NCBI GenBank assembly: GCA_965276835.1
Contig: OZ255631.1
Span: 1,860,001 to 1,924,000, forward strand
Origin: BOG-932 sp965276835
GTDB taxonomy: Bacteria > Pseudomonadota > Alphaproteobacteria > BOG-932 > Roseiterribacteraceae
DNA length: 64,000 bases
Direction: 5' to 3'
Part shown: piece after piece, positions 36,144-43,935 of the stretch
Position numbering within the stretch: position 1 is the first letter of the stretch
Layout: each line of letters opens with the position of its first letter
Notes under the pieces: model-generated
Database searches by the model: none
Told to the model about the DNA's origin: nothing
What the model saw: only the letters and a program-made list of their open reading frames with translations
Made by a program: the position numbers and the translations under genes

Positions 36144-37043
36144 TCAGCAATGCGGTTTCGGCAGAGCTTGAATCGACACTAGCTGCCCGTGCACGCTGAA
36201 ATCTTCGTAGTCATAATCATAGTCGCTGACCACACCGTTATCGTGGACGGTCATCGTCATTTCATACTCCGGCTGATCGCTGCTGCTGTTCGAACCTTGC
36301 CCGTCGTCATCGTCCGTCCCCGCCGGCGTGTAAAACGCCACGCGAATACGATGCCGGGGGCTGTCGAGCAGCGGACTGGCCGGTACGGTGCCCTGAGCCT
36401 TGTCCAATGACGGTTTCAGGATCACCGCGTTGAAACGCGCCGAACCGCCGCCCTCGCTGCCATCGAACATATCGCCGCTTAAGAAAAGTCCGCCTTTTTG
36501 GGCATATTGAATCAGTTTGACCTGCTGCGCGGTCTGAAACAGGAAGTGCGGCGGCAGTTTGTAGGTCTTACGCTCCGGTTTGGTGTAGGTCGCGGTTCCG
36601 GCATCACCCGCGCCTTTGCGCGTGCCGCTGCCGACATATTCGGTTGTCTGGCCATTGTCCGTTTGGCTGGATGAAAACTGATAGCTGTTGCCGGCCTTGT
36701 TTTCCCAGGCCGAAAACACGCTGCGGCTCAGCTCTTCGTTGCCTTCGTCAGTAACGATGCGCAGCAACGATTTCTGATTGGTGGTCCAGGCGTCGCACGA
36801 GTCCGTGAACTCAAGGAACATCTTGCCGGTCACGTCCTGGTAGTCGGTCCCGGGGCGAGTCGATGTCAGCGTGACCTTATAGAGCGCCTTGTGCGATGCC
36901 AGGATCGGCTGAGTCTCCGCGGACGGGATAACGGGCGGGGCCGCTGCCGTTGCGACACACAAAACCGACCACGCAACACCGGCCGACGCGATAACGCCCA
37001 GGATATGCCGGCGAACGACTAAACCGTTACCTGAAATACTCAT
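36144..37043 (-). CDS. eipB: EipB-family (DUF1849) periplasmic envelope-integrity protein
   Basis: About 299 aa from the ATG at 37043. Signal peptide (GVIASAGVAWSVLCVATAAA), then a beta-rich spiral domain starting ILASHKALYKVTL, with DYQDVTGKMFLEFTDSCDAW and FLFQTAQQVKLIQYAQ. Two conserved cysteines, in DSCDAW (about 83) and at the extreme C-terminus (PKPHC), match the disulfide that closes the ring in Brucella EipB (established for that protein). A Ser/Asp-rich loop (DDDDGQGSNSSSD) is unusual. Needed for envelope integrity in Brucella; the exact role is unknown. Monocistronic. Confidence 0.9.
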   Translation of the reverse strand: MSISGNGLVVRRHILGVIASAGVAWSVLCVATAAAPPVIPSAETQPILASHKALYKVTLTSTRPGTDYQDVTGKMFLEFTDSCDAWTTNQKSLLRIVTDEGNEELSRSVFSAWENKAGNSYQFSSSQTDNGQTTEYVGSGTRKGAGDAGTATYTKPERKTYKLPPHFLFQTAQQVKLIQYAQKGGLFLSGDMFDGSEGGGSARFNAVILKPSLDKAQGTVPASPLLDSPRHRIRVAFYTPAGTDDDDGQGSNSSSDQPEYEMTMTVHDNGVVSDYDYDYEDFSVHGQLVSIQALPKPHC

Positions 37044-37250
37044 CGACCAACAATACTCATAACAGGGCCGCAGTGGCACCATTGCCACAGTATTGTGCAG
37101 AAATCACGGCGTTCAAGGCCATAGTCCGGATTTCGGCGAGGAGAGACAAATTCAAGGGCGGTGTGGCACTATTGCAACCAGTTACCGCGCGCGGAAAGGG
37201 ACGCTCCCTAACTGTAGAAAGCGCGGCCAAGCGGAAAGGTTTCATGCTCC

Positions 37251-37598
37251 ATGTCAGTTATAATTTACCACAATCCCGGCTGCGGGACGTCACGCAACGC
37301 GTTGCAATATCTGCGCGACAACGGCGCCGCACCGACGGTCATCGAGTATTTGAAGACACCGCCCGATAAGGCGACGTTAAAATCCCTGTTGAAGCAGATG
37401 AACATGAAGGCGAGCGCACTGATTCGCCGGAAAGGCGAGATTTACGAAACGGTGATCGCGCCGCAGCCGGAATTGACCGAAGACCAGCTTGTCGACGCGA
37501 TGGTCGCCAACCCCATCTTGATCGAACGGCCTATCGTGGTGACGCCGAAAGGCACGAAACTGTGCCGCCCGTGGGAGATCATCAAATCCATCGCATAG
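37251..37598 (+). CDS. arsC: Arsenate reductase (glutaredoxin-dependent, ArsC family)
   Basis: 115 aa. Catalytic Cys at about 11 in the signature IIYHNPGCGTSRNAL, then LIRRKGEIYE and NPILIERPIVVTPKGTKLCRPWE, the three-Arg arsenate pocket pattern of the E. coli R773 type. No arsR, arsB or acr3 lies nearby, so this isolated copy may act as a general ArsC/Spx-like reductase; such stand-alone genes are common. The start at 37251 overlaps no other gene. Confidence 0.92.
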   Translation: MSVIIYHNPGCGTSRNALQYLRDNGAAPTVIEYLKTPPDKATLKSLLKQMNMKASALIRRKGEIYETVIAPQPELTEDQLVDAMVANPILIERPIVVTPKGTKLCRPWEIIKSIA

Positions 37599-37715
37599 GT
37601 TTGTGAAACGATAAGTTTCATAAGTTTCTATTTCTGAACTTCGAGTTCGGCATTATCTCTCCTCCATACGAAGCGCCGACCGGTAGTAACGCCGGCCGGC
37701 CAGGAGGACAGAGCA

Positions 37716-38414
37716 ATGATCGACCGGAGACCTTTCGAGAGCCTTGGCGGCGCGAACCATGGGTGGCTGAACGCCAAGCACCATTTTTCCTTTGCCGACT
37801 ATTACGACCCCAAACGGATGAATGTCGGCGCGCTGCGCGTCTGGAACGACGACGAGATCGCGCCCGATACCGGCTTTCCAGCGCATCCGCATGCCGACAT
37901 GGAAATCATCACCTATGTCCGGACGGGCGCCATCACCCACAAGGACAGCCTGGGTAACGAAGGCCGTACCGAGGCCGGCGACGTTCAGGTGATGAGCGCG
38001 GGTACCGGTATTCGGCACGCCGAATATAATCTGGAGCCGGTCCCCACCACCTTGTTCCAAATCTGGATCCAGCCGACCCGCCGCGGCGGAGCGCCGTCCT
38101 GGGGCGCCAAGCCGTTCCCCAAAGGCGACCGGTCGGGGAAGTTCGTGACCCTAGCCAGCGGCATCGAAGGCGACGCCGACGCTCTGCCGATCCGCACCGA
38201 CGCTCGGGTTGCCGGCGCAACGCTGAAGGCCGGGGAAAACGTCGAATACATGCTGGGCGCCGACCGGAACGCCTATCTGGTTCCGGCGACCGGGGCCATC
38301 GAAGTCAACGGCGTCCGGCTCAACGCCCGCGATGGCGCGGCCGTGCAAAACGAAGAGGTTCTGTCGATCAGGGCGCTCGAAGATTCCGAGATCGTGCTCG
38401 TCGACACGTTCTAA
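37716..38414 (+). CDS. Pirin family protein (YhhW-like bicupin)
   Basis: 232 aa, two cupin domains. Metal site pattern FPAHPHADMEIITYVRTG, with the later Glu/His in GDVQVMSAGTGIRHAEYN, as in iron-binding pirins. E. coli YhhW has quercetinase activity in vitro, but physiological substrates are not settled. AGGAGG lies 8-9 nt upstream of the ATG, one of the strongest ribosome sites in the window. wrbA follows after 46 nt, a pairing often seen as an oxidative-stress or quinone-related operon. Confidence 0.93.
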   Translation: MIDRRPFESLGGANHGWLNAKHHFSFADYYDPKRMNVGALRVWNDDEIAPDTGFPAHPHADMEIITYVRTGAITHKDSLGNEGRTEAGDVQVMSAGTGIRHAEYNLEPVPTTLFQIWIQPTRRGGAPSWGAKPFPKGDRSGKFVTLASGIEGDADALPIRTDARVAGATLKAGENVEYMLGADRNAYLVPATGAIEVNGVRLNARDGAAVQNEEVLSIRALEDSEIVLVDTF

Positions 38415-38460
38415 CCGGATTTGCATTCACCGACGCGATTTTCATTCAAGGAGCATAATC

Positions 38461-39060
38461 GTGGCCAAAGTTCTGGTTCTTTACTATTCGGCTTACGGGC
38501 ATATCGAGACGATGGCGAACGCCATCGCCGAAGGCGCCCGCAGCGCCGGCGCGGCGGTCGACATCAAACGTGTTCCCGAAACTGTTCCGGAGGAGATCGC
38601 GAAGAAGTCCTACTTCAAGCTGGACCAGGCCGCCCCGATCGCGAAGGTCGACGACCTGGCGAATTACGACGCCATCATCGTCGGCACCGGCACGCGCTTC
38701 GGCCGCATGTCGTCGCAGATGGCGAGCTTTCTGGACCAGGCGGGCGGTCTATGGGCGCGCGGCGCACTGAACGGCAAGGTCGGCGGCGCGTTCGCGTCTA
38801 CCGGAACGCAGCATGGTGGGCAGGAAACGACACTGTTCTCGATCATTACCAACCTGCTGCATTTCGGTATGACCATCGTCGGCCTGCCCTACAGCCATCA
38901 GGGCCAGATGACGTTGGACGAAATCACCGGCGGCGCACCCTATGGCGCAACGACCATCGCCGGCACCGACGGGTCACGCCAGCCGACGGAAAACGAGCTG
39001 GCCGGCGCGCGCCACCAGGGCGAATTGATCGCCAAGACCGCGGCGAAACTGTTCGGGTGA
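38461..39060 (+). CDS. wrbA: NAD(P)H:quinone oxidoreductase WrbA
   Basis: 199 aa flavodoxin-like enzyme carrying out two-electron quinone reduction with FMN. The GTG at 38461 (VAKVLVLYYSAYGHIETMA) is preferred over upstream in-frame starts because AAGGAGCATAATC precedes it and the FMN phosphate loop is then N-terminal. Other signature parts: AIIVGTGTRFGRMSSQMASF, FASTGTQHGGQETT, GLPYSHQGQ, and GGAPYGATTIAG. In operon with the pirin gene. A candidate LexA-regulated promoter pointing back at its 3' end lies 44-72 nt downstream. Confidence 0.95.
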   Translation: MAKVLVLYYSAYGHIETMANAIAEGARSAGAAVDIKRVPETVPEEIAKKSYFKLDQAAPIAKVDDLANYDAIIVGTGTRFGRMSSQMASFLDQAGGLWARGALNGKVGGAFASTGTQHGGQETTLFSIITNLLHFGMTIVGLPYSHQGQMTLDEITGGAPYGATTIAGTDGSRQPTENELAGARHQGELIAKTAAKLFG

Positions 39061-39103
39061 CTGGGTTTTACGTCTCGTCTTTTTTGAGGTGCGACCCCAC
39101 CGA

Positions 39104-39132
39104 ATAAGAACATAAAAAGAACAGAAAGTCAA
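39104..39132 (-). promoter_or_regulatory. Candidate SOS (LexA) promoter reading leftward
   Basis: Minus strand: TTGACT (39132-39127), a 17-nt spacer, TCTTAT (39109-39104). The spacer and -10 carry GTTC-N7-GTTC (39122-39108, GTTCTTTTTATGTTC), the exact alphaproteobacterial LexA box. No gene starts downstream of it: leftward lies the 3' end of wrbA on the opposite strand. The surrounding 39061-39335 gap holds no gene I can recognise. Confidence 0.55.
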
Positions 39133-39134
39133 GA

Positions 39135-39167
39135 AAATTCACCGTGCGGGTCTAGTGCGGTGAATTT
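39135..39167 (-). terminator. Possible aspS terminator hairpin
   Basis: Perfect 10-bp inverted repeat AAATTCACCG (39135-39144) / CGGTGAATTT (39158-39167) with a 13-nt loop; on the minus strand it is followed by TTCTTGACTTTC. It is about 170 nt past the aspS stop and directly upstream of the LexA-box promoter. The T tail is imperfect, so the terminator role is uncertain. Confidence 0.45.
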
Positions 39168-39335
39168 CCTTGCAAATTTTAGTGTCGAAGCAGCAGAAAT
39201 CGTAGGGAATCCAACACTTTCCGCGTTCGGATCGTGGGCGTTTCCCCCAATCCCCAACACAGTTCACGCACCGGTTTAATCCAATTGCCGTCGCGTTTGC
39301 GATCACTTCAATAGCAAAATCGTTAGGTACGGATG

Positions 39336-41150
39336 TTACTCCGCCGGCTTTGCCAGCTTCGCTTTCGGTAGATCCGGCTTGATGTGGATTTCGCGGAGCC
39401 GTGCCGCATCGACCGGCGCCGGGGCGCCCATCAAAAGATCTTCCGCTTTCTGGTTCAGCGGGAAGGCGATGACTTCGCGGATGTTGGGCTCGTCCGCCAG
39501 CAGCATGACGATGCGGTCGACACCCGGAGCGGAGCCGCCGTGCGGAGGGGCGCCCAGGCGGAAGGCGGACATCATGCCGCCGAACCGGGCCTCCAGCACC
39601 TCTTCGCTGTAGCCGGCGATGGTGAAGGCCTTGACCATGATCTCCGGCAGATGGTTCCGGATGGCGCCCGACGACAGTTCCACGCCGTTGCAGACGATGT
39701 CGTACTGATAGGCATTGATCGTCAGCGGATCCTGCGTGTTTAGCGCCTCGAGCCCGCCCTGGGGCATCGAGAACGGGTTGTGGCTGAAATCGACCTGTCC
39801 GGTTTCTTCGTTCAGCTCGAACATCGGGAAATCAACGATCCAGCAGAACTCGAACCGGCTCTTGTCGATCAGCTCCAGCTCTTCGCCGATCTTTGTGCGC
39901 GCCAGCCCGGCCAGCTTGGCCGCTGGGCCTTTCTGGTCGCAGACGAAGAAGATGGCGTCGCCGGATGCCAGCCCAGCCACCCGCGCCAACTCGGCCAGCG
40001 CCGCGGCCGGCACAAACTTGGCGATCGGGCCCTTCCCCGCTTCGCCCTCGACGATGATATAGCCGAGGCCCGGCGCGCCCTGCTCGCGTGCCCAATCGTT
40101 CAGCTTGTCGAAGAAGCTGCGCGGCTTGGCCGAGACGCCGGGAACACGGATAGCGCGGACCACACCGCCTTTTTCGATCACGCCCTTGAAGGCGCGGAAT
40201 TCCACATCCTCGCGAGCGAACACGTCGGTCACGTCGGTGATAATCAGCGGGTTGCGCAAATCCGGCTTGTCGTTGCCGTATTTCAGCATCGACTGTTCGA
40301 ACGGTATGCGCGGGAACGGCAACGCCGACACCGTGCGTCCGTCGCCGGTCCACGCGGCGAATTCCTCGAACACGCCGTGCAGCACCGGCTCGATCGCCTG
40401 AAACACGTCTTCCTGGGTGACGTAAGACATCTCGAAATCGAGCTGGTAGAACTCGCCCGGGCTGCGGTCGGCGCGACTGTCCTCGTCGCGGAAGCACGGC
40501 GCGATCTGGAAATACTTGTCGAAGCCGGCGACCATCAGCAGTTGCTTGAACTGCTGCGGCGCCTGCGGCAACGCGTAGAACGTGCCTGGATGCAGGCGGC
40601 TGGGCACCAGGAAGTCGCGCGCGCCCTCGGGGCTGGAGGCCGTCAGGATCGGCGTCTGGAACTCGGTGAACCCTTGATCGATCATCCGGCGACGTAAGGA
40701 CGCGATAACCTGGGACCGCAGCAGGATGTTGCGGTGAATGCGCTCGCGGCGCAGGTCGAGGAAGCGATAGCGCAGGCGGATTTCTTCCGACGCGTCGGTA
40801 TCGCTGTTGACCTGCAACGGCACCTGATCGGCGCGCGACTGAACGGTCACATCGTCGACCCGAACCTCGATCTCACCCGTGCCAAGCTTCGGGTTGATCG
40901 TCTCGGCACTGCGGGCGACGACGCGGCCGGTGATGGTGACGACGGATTCGACGCGTAAACCTTCAAGCGTGGCGAAATGCGCGCTCTCTGTGTCGACGAC
41001 GCATTGCGTGATGCCGTAATGGTCACGCAGATCGACGAACAGCAGGTTGCCGTGGTCGCGCTTGCGATGCACCCAGCCGGATATCCGCGTCGTCCCGCCA
41101 ACGTCGGATGCGCGCAGCGCGCCGCAAGTGTGGGTGCGATAGGGATGCAT
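39336..41150 (-). CDS. aspS: Aspartate--tRNA ligase (bacterial type, probably nondiscriminating)
   Basis: 604 aa. N-terminal OB-fold anticodon-binding domain (GTTRISGWVHRKRDHGNLLFVDLRDHYG), class II core with motif 2 around QIAPCFRDEDSRADR, a GAD insertion domain, and motif 3 in GGSAPGVDRIVMLLADEPNIREV. Full length for the bacterial type. With gatCAB in the same window, the enzyme probably charges both tRNA-Asp and tRNA-Asn, the latter being amidated; this is an inference, not read from a specificity residue. Divergent from rnd. Confidence 0.97.
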   Translation of the reverse strand: MHPYRTHTCGALRASDVGGTTRISGWVHRKRDHGNLLFVDLRDHYGITQCVVDTESAHFATLEGLRVESVVTITGRVVARSAETINPKLGTGEIEVRVDDVTVQSRADQVPLQVNSDTDASEEIRLRYRFLDLRRERIHRNILLRSQVIASLRRRMIDQGFTEFQTPILTASSPEGARDFLVPSRLHPGTFYALPQAPQQFKQLLMVAGFDKYFQIAPCFRDEDSRADRSPGEFYQLDFEMSYVTQEDVFQAIEPVLHGVFEEFAAWTGDGRTVSALPFPRIPFEQSMLKYGNDKPDLRNPLIITDVTDVFAREDVEFRAFKGVIEKGGVVRAIRVPGVSAKPRSFFDKLNDWAREQGAPGLGYIIVEGEAGKGPIAKFVPAAALAELARVAGLASGDAIFFVCDQKGPAAKLAGLARTKIGEELELIDKSRFEFCWIVDFPMFELNEETGQVDFSHNPFSMPQGGLEALNTQDPLTINAYQYDIVCNGVELSSGAIRNHLPEIMVKAFTIAGYSEEVLEARFGGMMSAFRLGAPPHGGSAPGVDRIVMLLADEPNIREVIAFPLNQKAEDLLMGAPAPVDAARLREIHIKPDLPKAKLAKPAE

Positions 41151-41253
41151 AGTCGTCGCCTCAAGAAGGATTCGGCGGGAAGAAGGTCAGTTTGGGCCTT
41201 GATGTCAAGGACCGCCCCTGTTCATACGCTCTATGATGCCTATAAATGAGAAC

Positions 41254-42393
41254 ATGAATTTAATCACCGACAGCGAAGCGCTCGCTGCTTTTTGCGCCGA
41301 ACAGACCTCCGCCGACTTCATCGCCGTCGATACCGAGTTTCTGCGCGACCAGACCTATTGGCCCAAACTGTGCCTCGTGCAGCTCGCGGGCCCCGACGGC
41401 TCGGTCGCGGCAATCGATCCGCTGGCGCCCGGCATCGACCTGACGCCGCTCTATGACCTGATGCAGGCCCCAGATCTGCTGAAGGTCTTTCATGCCGGCC
41501 GGCAGGATCTGGAAATCTTCTTCCACGCTACGGCCAAGGTTCCCACTCCGATCTTCGACACCCAGGTCGCCGCGATGGTGTGCGGCTTCGGGGAGAGCGC
41601 CAGCTATGAGTCGCTGGTCAACAAGTTGGCCAAGGCCTCGGTCGATAAATCCAGCCGTTTCACCGACTGGTCATACCGCCCGCTGACCGAGCGCCAGCTG
41701 ATCTATGCGCTGGACGATGTGATCCATCTGCGGACCGTCTATGCCCGGCTACGCGAGCAGCTCGAGAAGACCGGGCGCGAAGGCTGGCTTGAGGCCGATA
41801 TGGCCGTGCTGAGCGATCCCGGCACCTATCGCCTGGAGCCGAGTGATTCCTGGCGGCGATTGAAGCTGCGTAATCCCAAGCCGCGCACGCTGGCGGCGCT
41901 GAAATCCCTGGCGGCGTGGCGCGAAACCGAGGCGCAGAGGCGCGACCTGCCGCGCGGCCGCATCTTAAAGGACGAGGCGCTGATCGAATTGGCGTCGCAT
42001 CTGCCGACCACCGCGGCGCAACTGTCGCGCACGCGCGGATTGCCCGGCGGATTCGCCGACGGCAAATGGGGCATCGCGGTGATCGAAGCGATCGAAACCG
42101 TGATGGCCATTCCGCAAGATGAATTGCCAAAACCCGATCCCATCGCCGACACGCCCGGCAATCTGGGGTCGACAGTCGAATTGCTGAAGGTGCTGCTGAA
42201 GCACAAGGCCGAAAAAAATGGCGTTGCGGCTAAGTTGCTGTCCACCACCGACGACCTGGAAAAGATCGCCGCCGGGCAGGACCTTACCGGGTGGCGTTAC
42301 GACATGTTCGGCGCGGATGCCGCGGCCTTGCGCGACGGCAAGCTGACGCTGGGTCTGGAGCGCGGCCGGGTGAAGCTCTATCCGATCGACTAA
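41254..42393 (+). CDS. rnd: Ribonuclease D
   Basis: About 379 aa; 3'-5' exonuclease in tRNA 3' maturation. DEDDy motifs: FIAVDTEFLRDQTYWPKLC (Exo I), KVFHAGRQDLEIFF (Exo II), and SYRPLTERQLIYALDDVIHL (Exo III region), followed by the HRDC domain (RTLAALKSLAAWRETEAQRRDLPRGRILKDE). An earlier in-frame ATG lies at 41233; 41254 (MNLITDSEAL) matches the family N-terminus better. Convergent with ppx, one base between the stop codons. Confidence 0.95.
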   Translation: MNLITDSEALAAFCAEQTSADFIAVDTEFLRDQTYWPKLCLVQLAGPDGSVAAIDPLAPGIDLTPLYDLMQAPDLLKVFHAGRQDLEIFFHATAKVPTPIFDTQVAAMVCGFGESASYESLVNKLAKASVDKSSRFTDWSYRPLTERQLIYALDDVIHLRTVYARLREQLEKTGREGWLEADMAVLSDPGTYRLEPSDSWRRLKLRNPKPRTLAALKSLAAWRETEAQRRDLPRGRILKDEALIELASHLPTTAAQLSRTRGLPGGFADGKWGIAVIEAIETVMAIPQDELPKPDPIADTPGNLGSTVELLKVLLKHKAEKNGVAAKLLSTTDDLEKIAAGQDLTGWRYDMFGADAAALRDGKLTLGLERGRVKLYPID

Positions 42394-43935
42394 TTACCGC
42401 CGGATGCCGCCTTTCAGCGGGGCAACGACAATCTCGAAGGCAAGGCCAAGAATCTTGGCCAAAGAGTCGAGCCTCCGCCCGACCAGATCGACCTCCAAAT
42501 CGGCGAATTCCGGTGAAATTCTGAGAACGACACGGTCGCCGTCGCGTTGCAGGCTGGTCACGTCCAGCAGCGACAGCGCCCCACCGCACAGCGCATAGGC
42601 AAGGCGTAGCGCCAATCCAAGCGTGACAGCATCGCCGGCCTCTTCCTCGGTCAGCAGGCCATGCGCGGCATAGACGAACGGATCGTCCTGACGCCCGCCA
42701 TAGCGCAGATATAGTGCCAGTGCGATGAAGGCTCGCTCCATATGGTCGATCCCGCCCAGCTGCATCTTCAATGCGCGGGAATAAGCCTGCTCGGCGCGGT
42801 AATCGGGGTGCTCCAGCCAGCCGATATCGCTGAGCAGGCACACCGCCGTGGCGAGGCGCGGATTTGCGGTAAAGGGCGTACCGAAAGCCGTTATCCATTT
42901 CAGCAACGGCTGCACATCGCCGAAACGGCCGACGCGGCCGACCAGGTCGTCGCACGCCGCCAGCAGCGGATCGAGCGCGCGAACCTCCGGCGGCAGCAGG
43001 TCGTGCAGGATGCCCTCACGCAATCCGTTCGCGGAGAAGACCAGCTTGCGCGGACGCGTCCGCTTCAGCAGGGCTTCCATGAACATCGCGGCATAGGGCA
43101 ACGCCTCGACCCGGCGGCGGGAGATGCCGGCACCCTCCAGCGACAGCTTGCTTTGGTGCGACAGAAGTTGTGCGAATTCCTGGGCGACGATCGCGTCGAT
43201 CGAATAATGGTGGATGATGTGAAGCGGATGGCCCGCATGCTCCATATGCACCTTGGCGAAGGCGCGCCAGATGCCGCCGACCGCATAGACCGAGGCACCC
43301 CTTACATCGGAGAGCCACGGCAATTTGTCGAGGCGCGCTTCGATCAACTCGATCTGTGAGGCGCGCGTACCGCCCATCGCAATCAAGCGGAAGGGGCCGA
43401 ACGGCATCGTCGTGCGCTTGCCGACCGCGCCTTTCTGCAGCCGGACCAGCTCGACAGAGCCGCCGCCCATGTCGCCCATCACACCGTCCGCGTCGGGGAT
43501 ACCGGAGAGCACGCCCTCAGCCGAAAGCCGCCCCTCCTCCTCGCCGCTGATAATTCTGACGTCGAGTGCGGCACGTGCCTTCACTTCCTCAAGAAAAGCC
43601 TCGCCGTCGGCCGCGTCACGCACGGCGGCCGTCGCAACGATGTGGCAGCTTTCAACTTTCATCGCCTTCAAAAGAAGGCTGAAACGCGTCAACGTGGAGA
43701 ATGCCTGATCGACGCCTTCCGGGTTCAGGCGGCCAGTATCGCCGACGGTTTTACCCAGCGCGGCGAACACTTTTTCGTTGAACAACGGCACCGGCGCCCG
43801 CGACGGGCTGTCGAAGACAACGAGACGAACCGAATTGGAGCCGACGTCGATAACGCCGACGCGCCCCGTGGGCATGGCACTGGACTTTTCGCCTGCTGCT
43901 TTTGTCGCACGGGGCAGTCGGCCCGGTTCGATCAT
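42394..43935 (-). CDS. ppx: Exopolyphosphatase / guanosine pentaphosphate phosphatase family
   Basis: 513 aa. ASKHA-type phosphatase: GVIDVGSNSVRLVVFDS, ISGEEEGRLSAEGVL, and the phosphate-binding loop GDMGGGSVELV, followed by a C-terminal HD-like helical domain. Hydrolyses polyphosphate from its ends and/or pppGpp to ppGpp. Its start overlaps the ppk stop by 4 nt, so polyphosphate synthesis and breakdown enzymes are co-translated. Confidence 0.95.
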   Translation of the reverse strand: MIEPGRLPRATKAAGEKSSAMPTGRVGVIDVGSNSVRLVVFDSPSRAPVPLFNEKVFAALGKTVGDTGRLNPEGVDQAFSTLTRFSLLLKAMKVESCHIVATAAVRDAADGEAFLEEVKARAALDVRIISGEEEGRLSAEGVLSGIPDADGVMGDMGGGSVELVRLQKGAVGKRTTMPFGPFRLIAMGGTRASQIELIEARLDKLPWLSDVRGASVYAVGGIWRAFAKVHMEHAGHPLHIIHHYSIDAIVAQEFAQLLSHQSKLSLEGAGISRRRVEALPYAAMFMEALLKRTRPRKLVFSANGLREGILHDLLPPEVRALDPLLAACDDLVGRVGRFGDVQPLLKWITAFGTPFTANPRLATAVCLLSDIGWLEHPDYRAEQAYSRALKMQLGGIDHMERAFIALALYLRYGGRQDDPFVYAAHGLLTEEEAGDAVTLGLALRLAYALCGGALSLLDVTSLQRDGDRVVLRISPEFADLEVDLVGRRLDSLAKILGLAFEIVVAPLKGGIRR

